In this document: piece by piece, positions 1 to 6,681 of the stretch
Position numbering within the stretch: position 1 is the stretch's first letter
How the letters are laid out: each line of letters begins with the position of its first letter
The notes under the pieces: generated by a model
What the model was told of the DNA's origin: nothing
Databases searched by the model: none
The model's input: the letters and a program-made list of their open reading frames with translations, nothing else
Made by a program: the position numbers and the translations under genes
From: Planctomycetota bacterium
Lineage (GTDB): Bacteria; Planctomycetota; Phycisphaerae; Sedimentisphaerales; Anaerobacaceae
Reading direction: 5' to 3'
NCBI GenBank assembly: GCA_003644295.1
Contig: QNBZ01000019.1
Location: 1-11,212, forward strand
DNA length: 11,212 nt

Positions 1-1
1 C

Positions 2-1168
2 TGCATAGTTACCGCTATCGCAACTATAATCGTGGGAGTATTTGCCAAAGCCCCTATTGCTATGGCGCCTGGGATGGGACTTAACGCTTTTTTCGCATAT
101 AGTCTTGTGCTGGGTGATAAAATAAGTTGGCAAACTGCTTTAGGTGTGGTTTTTCTTTCAGGATTATTTTTTCTTGTCTTGACATTGCTGGGATTGCGAA
201 AAAAACTCGTCGAAGCGATACCGACCTCTCTTGTTTCAGCTATATCGGTTGGGATTGGTCTGTTTATCACATGGATCGGGTTGGTTAATCTTGGTGTAAT
301 TGTAAATAACGAAGCGACATTGGTTTCAGCCGGTCGGCTGACGCCAACGGTGCTGATAGGTCTGGCAGGGCTGATTGTTATGCTCTTCCTTGAAATGAAA
401 AAAATAAAGGGAGCATTGTTAATTGGCATATTGTTCTCAACCATCCTGGCTGGAATTTTCGGATATATCGAAAAGCCGGCGGAGTTAATATCATTTAATC
501 TTGATATAACTCCGGTAGCGTTTCGGCTTGATATTTTAGGGGCGTTGAAGTGGGGTTTATTCGGAAGCATATTCAGCTTAATGTTTATGGATATGTTTGA
601 CAGTATTGGCACTCTTGTTGCGTGTTGTCATCAGGCGAATATGGTCGATGAGAAAAACAGGATAAAAGGACTGGACCACTTATTGGGGATAGACGCTGTG
701 GCTACTATGATTGGCGCCGTATTAGGCACATCGACTACCACTTCTTATGTTGAATCAGCGGCGGGAATTGAGCAGGGCGGACGCTCCGGACTGACTTCGA
801 TAGTAACGGGCATTCTATTCCTGTTGGCGATGTTGTTTGTACCGGTCGTAGGTATAGTGCCGGGATACGCAACGGCACCTGCGCTTATTATGGTAGGGCT
901 GTTTATGATGAAAGAAGTTAAAAGGATAGATTTCACAAATCTACAGGAGGCGTTCCCTGCATTTATCATAGTGGTGATGATTGCCTTGAGCTACAGTATC
1001 AGTACGGGGCTGGCTTTCGGATTTATCTCTTTTGCCTTTATAAAATTAGTATCCGGCAAGGCGAGGGATGTAAAGCCAGCTATGTGGGTTATTGCGATTT
1101 TATCTTTGCTGTTTTTGACCTTAGACAGCGTACCGGATTGGATTAGTTCTCTGACAAACCATATATGA
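2..1168 (+). CDS. NCS2-family purine permease, AzgA-like (5' end cut off)
   Basis: Inner-membrane transporter predicted to take up a purine base (adenine, guanine or hypoxanthine), probably by H+ symport as in the AzgA branch of the NCS2/nucleobase-ascorbate family. The reading frame is already open at base 2, so the gene begins left of the window; the GTG at 32 is internal, not the start. About 388 residues are visible and roughly 40-60 N-terminal residues are missing compared with the usual length near 430-450. Diagnostic stretches are APGMGLNAFFAY (near bases 65-103), DMFDSIGTLV (near 592-621) and GTSTTTSYVESAAGIEQGG (near 724-780), which is the AzgA-type substrate and ion-site region. The rest is a run of hydrophobic helices. 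It is followed 17 bases later by the PEBP-like gene, so co-transcription is likely. The substrate cannot be fixed from sequence alone. Confidence 0.93.
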   Translation, partial: CIVTAIATIIVGVFAKAPIAMAPGMGLNAFFAYSLVLGDKISWQTALGVVFLSGLFFLVLTLLGLRKKLVEAIPTSLVSAISVGIGLFITWIGLVNLGVIVNNEATLVSAGRLTPTVLIGLAGLIVMLFLEMKKIKGALLIGILFSTILAGIFGYIEKPAELISFNLDITPVAFRLDILGALKWGLFGSIFSLMFMDMFDSIGTLVACCHQANMVDEKNRIKGLDHLLGIDAVATMIGAVLGTSTTTSYVESAAGIEQGGRSGLTSIVTGILFLLAMLFVPVVGIVPGYATAPALIMVGLFMMKEVKRIDFTNLQEAFPAFIIVVMIALSYSISTGLAFGFISFAFIKLVSGKARDVKPAMWVIAILSLLFLTLDSVPDWISSLTNHI

Positions 1169-1185
1169 TTATAGTGAGGTGAGAA

Positions 1186-1647
1186 ATGGAGATTAAAATT
1201 ATAAGCTCGGCCTTTGAAGATGGCGGGATGATTCCTGCCAAATACACCTGTGATGGCGAGGACATTTCTCCGCCGTTGCGGTGGGATGTGGTGCCAGAGG
1301 GTACGCAAAGTATCGCTCTTATATGCGATGACCCGGATGCGCCGGTGGGGACTTTTGTGCATTGGGTTTTGTTTAATCTGCCGGCTGACACTAAAGAATT
1401 GGCGGAGAATTTTCCTGCCGATGAGAATTTGCCCAACGGAGCCGGTCAGGGAATTACCGATTTTGGCAGGGTCGGCTATGGTGGCCCATGCCCGCCGAGC
1501 GGGACGCACAGGTATTTCTTCAAAATTTATGCACTTGATACGAAGATTGATTTGCCAAGCCGTGCCGACAAAGCTCGGCTGCTAAAAGCTATGGAAGGAC
1601 ACATCATTAGCCGGGGACAACTAATCGGCAAATACAAAAGACAATAG
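1186..1647 (+). CDS. YbhB/YbcL family Raf-kinase-inhibitor-like (PEBP) protein
   Basis: Small soluble protein of 153 residues, normal for the bacterial YbhB/YbcL branch of the phosphatidylethanolamine-binding-protein superfamily. The ligand-pocket signatures are clear: DDPDAPVG at residues 48-55 followed by H59-W60, and GGPCPPSGTHRY at 99-110. There is no signal peptide, so it is predicted to be cytoplasmic. The ATG at 1186 has a good ribosome site, GAGGT at 1176-1180, five bases upstream. It follows the permease stop by 17 bases and is probably in the same transcript; a hairpin lies 14 bases after its stop. The biochemical role of bacterial family members is poorly known, so the family assignment is firm but no function is claimed. 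Confidence 0.93.
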   Translation: MEIKIISSAFEDGGMIPAKYTCDGEDISPPLRWDVVPEGTQSIALICDDPDAPVGTFVHWVLFNLPADTKELAENFPADENLPNGAGQGITDFGRVGYGGPCPPSGTHRYFFKIYALDTKIDLPSRADKARLLKAMEGHIISRGQLIGKYKRQ

Positions 1648-1661
1648 GCCGGAAAACCGCG

Positions 1662-1689
1662 TTTAGCCCCCAACTTTATGTTGGGGGTT
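1662..1689 (+). repeat. Hairpin repeat, family A copy 1; possible terminator
   Basis: A perfect 8-bp stem (CCCCCAAC at 1667-1674, GTTGGGGG at 1680-1687) closes on a 5-base loop, preceded by TTTAG and followed by a moderately T-rich run to 1699. It lies between the converging ends of the PEBP gene and the FHA-GAF gene, so it could terminate the rightward transcript. A second copy at 8652-8679 matches it at 26 of 28 bases, so it is a dispersed repeat and not just a local terminator. Confidence 0.8.
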
Positions 1690-1711
1690 CTCTATTTTCG
1701 TACTTCAGGAC

Positions 1712-2608
1712 TCAGAAGTTCTCCAGTATAGCTGCTGTATGGATTGCAAGCAGCATGGCATAGTCGAGGTCACTGAGACTATAGTGTTCATGGGCCATAT
1801 CGTTGTCAACATACACCACGCCGAAACAGCCGGCCTGACCAATAATAGGCACTATCATTACCGAGCGTATTTTTTCTTCTTCTTCCGTCTGAGTCGAAAT
1901 TCTCGGTATTAGCAGAAACTGGCTGTTTTCAACTGCCTCGGTGATTTTTTCATTGAGTTTTATTTCATTTAACTGGACCGTTTGGCCGCCTTTCTTTCTG
2001 CCCGAATGGCAGGTCATCGGGCCGGTGGTCTGATTTCTCAGGGCGCACCAAGTATGATATGGCCGGAACTGTTTTGCCACAATATCCAGTAAAGTATGAA
2101 GCACTTCATCGAGTCCGTTAGCTCTGCAGATTTCTTCGGTTGCATAGACAAAGTCCTTTGCCCTTTTGGCTGGCAGTTTTATATCGGGAGCGTGCTCGGC
2201 GTCCAGTTTTCTTATTATAATCTGCAAGTTGAGCGATGCCGCTGTGTGTGTACTCTCCGAGCCATAAGCGGTTTTTGTAAGCGTATCTTCCAGATTAATT
2301 TGAGCTTCCGGACCGGAGTCGTCTTCTGGGTTGATTTCGATGGTGAAATCGGTTATGCGCAGAATGTCGCCGTTTTTAATTTCAGCTTTGCGAATTGGCT
2401 CATCGTTCAGGTACGTTTTGTTGGCTGAATCCAGGTCTTCCGCCATCCATTTCCCGTCCTGTGTACTGTAAATTACAGCGTGTTGTCTTGAGACCGTTCT
2501 TTCGGGCAGGAAAACCTGGCTGTGCGTATGTCTGCCGATATAAATTGGGCCTTTCGTGAATGTGAATTCGTTGACTATTCGGCCATCTTGTTTTACAACC
2601 AAACGCAT
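1712..2608 (-). CDS. FHA-GAF domain signalling protein
   Basis: Cytoplasmic regulatory protein of 298 residues with two recognisable domains and no visible enzymatic or DNA-binding part. Residues 1-95 form a forkhead-associated domain, which binds phosphothreonine peptides: G25-R26, S40-R41-x-H43 and the N63-K64-T65-x-x-N68 turn are the expected phosphate-contacting positions. A linker (96-150) follows, then a GAF-type domain (about 155-298) ending in RSVMIVPI, GVVYVDN, a DL pair and an AAILEN helix. GAF domains bind small ligands or mediate dimerisation. The pair is usually a sensor half that hands its signal to a partner such as a Ser/Thr kinase, phosphatase or cyclase; none is visible here. 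The ATG at 2608 has a strong GGGAGG site at about 2616-2621. It has its own promoter and a palindrome upstream, in a 148-base gap after the GH172 gene. Confidence 0.9.
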   Translation of the reverse strand: MRLVVKQDGRIVNEFTFTKGPIYIGRHTHSQVFLPERTVSRQHAVIYSTQDGKWMAEDLDSANKTYLNDEPIRKAEIKNGDILRITDFTIEINPEDDSGPEAQINLEDTLTKTAYGSESTHTAASLNLQIIIRKLDAEHAPDIKLPAKRAKDFVYATEEICRANGLDEVLHTLLDIVAKQFRPYHTWCALRNQTTGPMTCHSGRKKGGQTVQLNEIKLNEKITEAVENSQFLLIPRISTQTEEEEKIRSVMIVPIIGQAGCFGVVYVDNDMAHEHYSLSDLDYAMLLAIHTAAILENF

Positions 2609-2650
2609 CGCTTTTCCTCCCGCATTTGGATTTTGAAGTTCTTATGCTTT

Positions 2651-2679
2651 ATTCTCTTTAATCTGGCATAATTTGTCAA
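2651..2679 (-). promoter_or_regulatory. Sigma-70-type promoter for the FHA-GAF gene
   Basis: Reading leftwards, a perfect -35 TTGACA (complement of 2674-2679) is followed after exactly 17 bases by GAGAAT (complement of 2651-2656), four of six matches to TATAAT. Transcription would begin near 2644, about 35 bases before the start codon. No experimental support. Confidence 0.6.
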
Positions 2680-2680
2680 G

Positions 2681-2697
2681 TTAAGAATCATTCTTAA
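2681..2697. promoter_or_regulatory. 17-bp perfect palindrome next to the -35 box; candidate operator
   Basis: TTAAGAATCATTCTTAA is a perfect 8-1-8 palindrome ending one base before the -35 hexamer of the FHA-GAF promoter. Its size and symmetry suit a dimeric DNA-binding protein, either activating or repressing. Being AT-rich, it would make a poor RNA hairpin, which argues against a terminator for the upstream GH172 gene. No cognate regulator is encoded in the window. Confidence 0.4.
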
Positions 2698-2729
2698 TTG
2701 TTTAGCCCCGCCACCCGTTGGCGGGGGCA
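2698..2729 (+). repeat. Hairpin repeat, family B copy 1
   Basis: The first 18 bases (TTGTTTAGCCCCGCCACC) are identical to 8678-8695. CCCCGCC (2706-2712) pairs with GGCGGGG (2720-2726) across a 7-base loop, and G2705 can pair with C2728 over a one-base bulge. It sits in the gap between the stop of the GH172 gene and the promoter of the FHA-GAF gene, where it could also act as a transcript-end structure on the minus strand. Confidence 0.75.
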
Positions 2730-2756
2730 GTTGTCAAAATCTGTTCAGAGTAATGT

Positions 2757-4451
2757 CTATTCGACGCCTGCCAGCCAGTTTGCTGCGAACTCGAACAAAT
2801 CATCCAGCCCAACGTTCCCGTCGCCGGTAAGGTCGGCCCCGCCGCAATCGCCGCATTGGCTTTCCAGCCAGTGCGAAGCGAAAACAGCGAAGTCCGCCAT
2901 ATCAACATCATTATCATCATCGAGGTCTTCCAACGGATACGGCAACTGATACCAGAACGCTACCGATGTCCATTGTGAACCGTTGTTGGCATATCTGCAC
3001 TCGACATTAACTTCTATCGACTGCGAGAAGGGTATGCAGTCTGCGATGCGCCAGCGATACTGGTCGGCTCTTGATGTCTCTGCTTTATTCACGTACAAAA
3101 TCCCATTCAGCGGCCGTGTCGCTGATTGCGGACATACTCCTTCGGGTTCATCGCTTTGTTGAGCAACCCAGTTATAGTATGCTCCGCCGTTATAGGTATC
3201 CTCAAGTCCGGTTCCATTCTGTACCAGTTCACCATCGGAATAGATAACATCGTCTCCTTCTAACATATAAAAGCTGTTCGCATCCTGTTGCACATAGAGC
3301 AGGTCGCCGACGTAATGTCCGCGTCCGGTTGTAGACAACATCGTATGATAAATCTGTCCGGACCGCTTCGTACAACTATTCTCTACCGCATGCAGGTAGC
3401 ACATACACTTATCGATAGCTTTAGCTTCATACTCGATTTTTGCCAGGTCTATATGGATTGGCTCATCAGTGGTGTTGTACAGTTCAACGAATACGGATTG
3501 GCGGAACGGCATCGGCCAATAGCAGTAAAACCCATCGTTTGGGTCGTTTGAATCGGTGCCCAACGGGATACTTCGATAAGCCGCTCGTTCTTTACCAGTT
3601 CCGAAAAAGTGCGCCACCGAAACGTCAATAGCTGGCGTCTCCCGACCGTCGTAGAATACTCCCAGACGCAGCCCATTCAATTCGGAATCGTTGGCGTCAG
3701 CCATTCGTATATTCATTCTTCGGATTAGGCCCGGGCCTGACAGCTCGAATGTTGAAGACCCACCACCGAGAATCAATGCATCAGTAATGCTTATCCTCTG
3801 TGCTGTGGCGCTGTCGCCGGCTGGATGTTCACCCACATTCTCGAACAGGGCTGCCGCATCAGAGCGTTCATCAGGACAATCGCCCGTGTATGAATAAATA
3901 GCGGTACCGGACGGGTAGGTAAGATAGCTGTACTGGTAATAGTGGCGATTGGACCAGGTAGAAGAAATATCTTTGTTTCTTGTTTCGATACGCAATGACT
4001 GAGCGAAAGGAATCGGCTCGTAGCATACCTGTCCGCCGGCACAGGTAGTTATCAACGGCTCATAGAAATAACTGAATTCCCCATTCATAATTGTAGTGCT
4101 GTCGGTATCTATTGTCGGCGTTTCTTCGCCGTCGAAGTACATCTGCACAACGAAGTGGCGCCTGGCCATCACATGCGGCATCCAGAAGCGATAAATAATT
4201 CCCGGCCCCTCAATGGTCTTCACGATAGCGTTGACGTCTTCGATTATCAGCCCGGGCGGATATTCATAGTGGCTGTAATCAGCGTTTCCGCCGCTGCGGT
4301 CGTAACTGGATGCCAGTCCCGCTTCAACTCCGAGCTTCAAACGTGCCCAGCCCTCCCAGTCAGTGTAAGCCCCGTAGCCCGGCTCCTGTGACAGTGTCTG
4401 GCTGCTCATCGCAGTTATCAAAACCACGCTTAAAAATACCGTCTTTTTCAT
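2757..4451 (-). CDS. Secreted GH172 (DUF2961) glycoside hydrolase with C-terminal dockerin
   Basis: 564-residue predicted exported enzyme. Residues 1-21 (MKKTVFLSVVLITAM...) look like a signal peptide. Residues about 40-500 match the DUF2961/GH172 family, a double-jelly-roll fold whose characterised members act on fructofuranose or arabinofuranose linkages. Family marks are GPGIIYRFW (82-90), FDGEETP (106-112), GFYCYWPMPFRQS (307-319), LEGDD (397-401) and GTGLEDTYNGG (413-423). By alignment from memory with the Bifidobacterium enzyme alpha-FFase1 (Glu270 and Glu291), E398 and E417 are the catalytic pair, in a loop two residues shorter. Residues 509-560 form a type I dockerin with two calcium loops, each ending in a hydrophobic helix (FAVFASHWL, LFEFAANWL). 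The start has an AAGGCGG site just upstream. It begins 9 bases after the hydrolase stop, so the two genes probably share a transcript. The actual sugar substrate is unknown. Confidence 0.88.
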   Translation of the reverse strand: MKKTVFLSVVLITAMSSQTLSQEPGYGAYTDWEGWARLKLGVEAGLASSYDRSGGNADYSHYEYPPGLIIEDVNAIVKTIEGPGIIYRFWMPHVMARRHFVVQMYFDGEETPTIDTDSTTIMNGEFSYFYEPLITTCAGGQVCYEPIPFAQSLRIETRNKDISSTWSNRHYYQYSYLTYPSGTAIYSYTGDCPDERSDAAALFENVGEHPAGDSATAQRISITDALILGGGSSTFELSGPGLIRRMNIRMADANDSELNGLRLGVFYDGRETPAIDVSVAHFFGTGKERAAYRSIPLGTDSNDPNDGFYCYWPMPFRQSVFVELYNTTDEPIHIDLAKIEYEAKAIDKCMCYLHAVENSCTKRSGQIYHTMLSTTGRGHYVGDLLYVQQDANSFYMLEGDDVIYSDGELVQNGTGLEDTYNGGAYYNWVAQQSDEPEGVCPQSATRPLNGILYVNKAETSRADQYRWRIADCIPFSQSIEVNVECRYANNGSQWTSVAFWYQLPYPLEDLDDDNDVDMADFAVFASHWLESQCGDCGGADLTGDGNVGLDDLFEFAANWLAGVE

Positions 4452-4460
4452 TACCGCCTT

Positions 4461-5186
4461 CTATTGTAAATCCTGCGTAGTTATTGTTTTTCCAGCGCCG
4501 ATGTTTATATAATTTTTGCCGAAATGCTCTTCGAATAAGTTCCTCGCCTTTTGGCCGCTACAGTGAGATGGAGCAGCATATTTTACGTTCAACTGCTCAA
4601 AAGCTGAAATGACTTTTTCGATTTTACTTCGGGGCGACCATTCGAGATGGAAGCCGCCCATCGCAAAGAGTATATCATCTTTTAACAGGTCTTTTGCAGT
4701 ATTTACAATTTTCACTATGCCCGGATGCGCACAGCCGGTTATTACGAGCAGCCCTTTATCTGTTTGGATAATCAGGGACTGCTCTTTTTTCAGGTTTCCA
4801 AGTCGGCCTGTGGAATAAACATTTTCGCAAATCTTCACGGATTGTTCGACCTCGACCATTTTTGCCCCGGCTGTTTGGACGTTATCCTTAAATCTTTTTG
4901 GAAATGTTTTCAGCAGATAGATGGTAACGTTATTGTTTTTTTCAAGAAAGCTGCCAAGCCCGCCGGTATGGTCGCCGTCGATGTGTGAAAGGACGATTGT
5001 GTCTATACTGCTCGGCTCTATGCCTAATTTTTCCATATTGCCGAGCAATATCGGGCCGTCTCCGCCGGTATCGAACAGTATGGTTTTTTCAGCGCCGGTA
5101 ATGAGTGCGGAAAATCCCCAGGCGGTTTCCAGCCCTTGTTTGTACAAATTATTGTCGTAAATAATTGTAGCGGATATTTTTTCCAT
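4461..5186 (-). CDS. Metallo-beta-lactamase-fold hydrolase, COG1237-like
   Basis: 241-residue soluble protein of the MBL superfamily, closest in my reading to the COG1237 group, some of whose members are annotated as dihydropterin ribofuranosylaminobenzene phosphate synthases. Metal-site motifs are ILFDTGGDG (36-44), SHIDGDHTGG (67-76), TGCAHPG (150-156), GGFHL (177-181) and PSHCSG (206-211), supplying H68, D72, H73, H154 and H208. The second histidine of the usual HxHxDH motif is Asp (D70). I start the gene at the ATG at 5186: AGGA lies just upstream and the predicted transcript starts near 5206, so a TTG start at 5207, seven codons earlier, would leave no leader. It lies 9 bases ahead of the GH172 gene and diverges from mdh. 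The substrate cannot be inferred. Confidence 0.88.
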   Translation of the reverse strand: MEKISATIIYDNNLYKQGLETAWGFSALITGAEKTILFDTGGDGPILLGNMEKLGIEPSSIDTIVLSHIDGDHTGGLGSFLEKNNNVTIYLLKTFPKRFKDNVQTAGAKMVEVEQSVKICENVYSTGRLGNLKKEQSLIIQTDKGLLVITGCAHPGIVKIVNTAKDLLKDDILFAMGGFHLEWSPRSKIEKVISAFEQLNVKYAAPSHCSGQKARNLFEEHFGKNYINIGAGKTITTQDLQ

Positions 5187-5212
5187 TGTCCTGCCCTTTC
5201 TATACAACAGCG

Positions 5213-5241
5213 ATTATACCATTTAGAGTTGGAAAAAGCAA
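5213..5241 (-). promoter_or_regulatory. Promoter for the MBL hydrolase-GH172 unit
   Basis: Reading leftwards, TTGCTT (complement of 5236-5241) and a perfect TATAAT (complement of 5213-5218) are separated by 17 bases. The predicted start near 5206 leaves a leader of about 20 bases before the ATG at 5186, which supports that start codon. Confidence 0.6.
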
Positions 5242-5267
5242 TCCGGAAGCAAAATGCAAAATACTGG

Positions 5268-5323
5268 TTGACATCGAAAGCAGAATTCTTTTTATTAGCA
5301 ATAGAGTTGCTTTTGCATATAAT
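5268..5323 (+). promoter_or_regulatory. Two overlapping candidate promoters for mdh
   Basis: Upstream candidate: perfect TTGACA at 5268-5273, 17 bases, then TTTATT at 5291-5296 (four of six). Downstream candidate: TTAGCA at 5295-5300 (four of six), 17 bases, then perfect TATAAT at 5318-5323, giving a start near 5330. Together with the minus-strand promoter at 5213-5241, they make the 170-base gap between the MBL hydrolase and mdh a divergent control region. Confidence 0.55.
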
Positions 5324-5344
5324 CAGTGGCTAAAAGTAATAGAC

Positions 5345-5350
5345 AGGGAG
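5345..5350 (+). promoter_or_regulatory. Ribosome binding site fixing the GTG start of mdh
   Basis: AGGGAG lies six bases before the GTG at 5357. The frame stays open back to 5186, but that stretch holds the promoters and lacks any malate dehydrogenase similarity, so the GTG is the start. Confidence 0.75.
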
Positions 5351-5356
5351 TTTGTT

Positions 5357-6289
5357 GTGGCTCGAAGCAAAATTACGGTCGTTGGCGCCGGCAATGTCGG
5401 CGCAACGGCGGCACACATAGCGGCAGCACGCCGGCTCGGCGATATAGTGCTTGTGGATATTGTCGATGGACTGGCGCAGGGCAAGGCACTGGATTTGTCC
5501 GCAGCAGGGCCGGTGCTGGCTTATGATTGTCAAATAACCGGCACGCAGGACTGGGCAAAGACCGCCGACAGCGACATCGTAATTATTACCAGCGGCCTGC
5601 CGCGCAAGCCCGGTATGAGCAGAGACGACCTGCTAACGAAAAACGTGGCGATTGTTAAAGATGTTAGCGAAAAAACGGCGAAGTATTCGCCGGACAGTTT
5701 TATCATTGTGGTCTGTAATCCGCTCGATGCTATGACGTACACAGCAGCGAAGGTCAGCGGCTTTGCCGACAATAAGGTTATGGGAATGGCAGGGGCGCTG
5801 GATTGCGCAAGGTTCAACTACTTTATCGCTGACGAGTTAGGCGTAAGTGTCGAGGATGTGCATAGTATTTTGATGGGCGGACACGGCGATGATATGGTGC
5901 CTTTGCAGCGTTTTACCTCTGTCAGCGGAATACCAATAACCGAACTGCTTGATGAAGATACAATCGCTGGGCTAATCGAGAGAACCAGAAATGGCGGAAT
6001 TGAGATAGTAAATCTGCTCGGCTGTAGCGCCTATTACGCTCCTGCTGCTGGGGCAATTAAGATGGCCGAGGCAATCCTGAAAGACAAGAAAACGGTGCTG
6101 TCCTGCTGTGCCTGTTGCGACAGCGAATATGACGCTGGCGGCTATTTTGTCGGCGTGCCTGTTATTCTCGGCAAAAATGGAGTCGAAAAAATTATCGAAC
6201 TGGATTTGAACAATGACGAAAAGACGGCGTTTGAGAAATCGCTCGCTCACATAAAACAGCTTGCTGCAAAGGTTAATAAGCTCATATAG
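5357..6289 (+). CDS. mdh: Malate dehydrogenase (NAD-dependent, LDH-like type)
   Basis: Cytoplasmic enzyme interconverting malate and oxaloacetate with NAD(H), of the lactate-dehydrogenase-like MDH group; 310 residues, normal for that group. The Rossmann motif is GAGNVG (10-15), and the Asp in VDI (D34) at the end of beta-2 favours NAD over NADP. Substrate arginines are R83 and R89 in GLPRKPGMSRDD and R152 in ARF. The catalytic pair is H176 in GGHGDDMVP with D149 in GALD. The arginine in place of glutamine in the active-site loop (LPRKPGMSR) distinguishes MDH from LDH. Unusual is a CCACC cluster at 250-254, before the C-terminal strand. It starts at GTG with AGGGAG six bases upstream, diverges from the MBL hydrolase and precedes the V-ATPase genes by 84 bases on the same strand, so read-through into them is possible. 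Confidence 0.95.
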   Translation: MARSKITVVGAGNVGATAAHIAAARRLGDIVLVDIVDGLAQGKALDLSAAGPVLAYDCQITGTQDWAKTADSDIVIITSGLPRKPGMSRDDLLTKNVAIVKDVSEKTAKYSPDSFIIVVCNPLDAMTYTAAKVSGFADNKVMGMAGALDCARFNYFIADELGVSVEDVHSILMGGHGDDMVPLQRFTSVSGIPITELLDEDTIAGLIERTRNGGIEIVNLLGCSAYYAPAAGAIKMAEAILKDKKTVLSCCACCDSEYDAGGYFVGVPVILGKNGVEKIIELDLNNDEKTAFEKSLAHIKQLAAKVNKLI

Positions 6290-6297
6290 ATAAAAAG

Positions 6298-6326
6298 TTT
6301 ATTATTTTTTGTGATTTGCCGATAAT
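6298..6326 (+). promoter_or_regulatory. Weak candidate promoter ahead of the V-ATPase genes
   Basis: TTTATT (6298-6303, three of six) is followed after 17 bases by GATAAT (6321-6326, five of six). A 6-1-6 palindrome, GAAATGGCATTTC at 6345-6357, lies between it and the first ATPase start codon. There is no convincing terminator after mdh, so the operon may be driven from here, from the mdh promoters, or both. Confidence 0.35.
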
Positions 6327-6373
6327 GGATGTATATGTTTTTTGGAAATGGCATTTCAATAGCAGGGATGTAA

Positions 6374-6679
6374 ATGGAACTGATAAGAAAAATTAAGCAG
6401 ACCGAGGCGCAGGCACAGGAAATTATCGAACAGGCCAAAGTCCGGGCATCCGAGCAGGCCGAAAAGGGACGCCGGAGCCGGCTCGAAACTCTGGCTTCGG
6501 CTGAGCGGGACAGAAAACGAGCGATTGAAGCTGCTGTCGCAGCGGCACATTCAGATGGCCTTTCAGAGATTGAAAAGCTCAAAGCACAGGCCGAAAAAGA
6601 CAGACGGAAGCTGAATGATGAAGTGGCTGATAAAATTGCCACGGCGGCAGCGAAAGTGATGGATTACTTAAAAGGGTAG
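6374..6679 (+). CDS. ntpF: V-type ATPase peripheral-stalk subunit (NtpF/subunit H-G type)
   Basis: 101-residue, charged, Ala/Glu/Lys/Arg-rich protein with almost uninterrupted helical heptads, the expected form of the small stalk subunit that pairs with subunit E in a right-handed coiled coil holding the catalytic head to the membrane stator. There are no membrane segments. Sequence similarity in such coiled coils is weak, so the call rests on composition, length and its place as the first gene before subunit I, as in the Enterococcus hirae order F-I-K-E-C. The ATG has AGGGA at 6364-6368, and its stop is two bases before the start of subunit I, implying translational coupling. Naming differs between systems: it is called H in archaea and G in Thermus. 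Confidence 0.82.
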   Translation: MELIRKIKQTEAQAQEIIEQAKVRASEQAEKGRRSRLETLASAERDRKRAIEAAVAAAHSDGLSEIEKLKAQAEKDRRKLNDEVADKIATAAAKVMDYLKG

Positions 6680-6681
6680 CT

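Noticed and set aside
991..1509. Long minus-strand open frame across the permease end and the PEBP gene
   Set aside because: It overlaps two well-supported genes on the other strand, its translation has no recognisable domain, and it lacks a plausible ribosome site.
5187..5207. Start of the MBL hydrolase at TTG 5207
   Set aside because: The predicted transcript starts near 5206 and the ATG at 5186 has its own AGGA site; the seven extra residues are not part of the conserved fold.
5186..5356. An N-terminal extension of malate dehydrogenase from ATG 5186
   Set aside because: The stretch contains the divergent promoters, has no similarity to the enzyme, and a GTG with a good ribosome site begins exactly at the usual N-terminus.
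6290..6373. Rho-independent terminator after malate dehydrogenase
   Set aside because: There is a T-rich run near 6298-6310 but no stable G/C stem in front of it.
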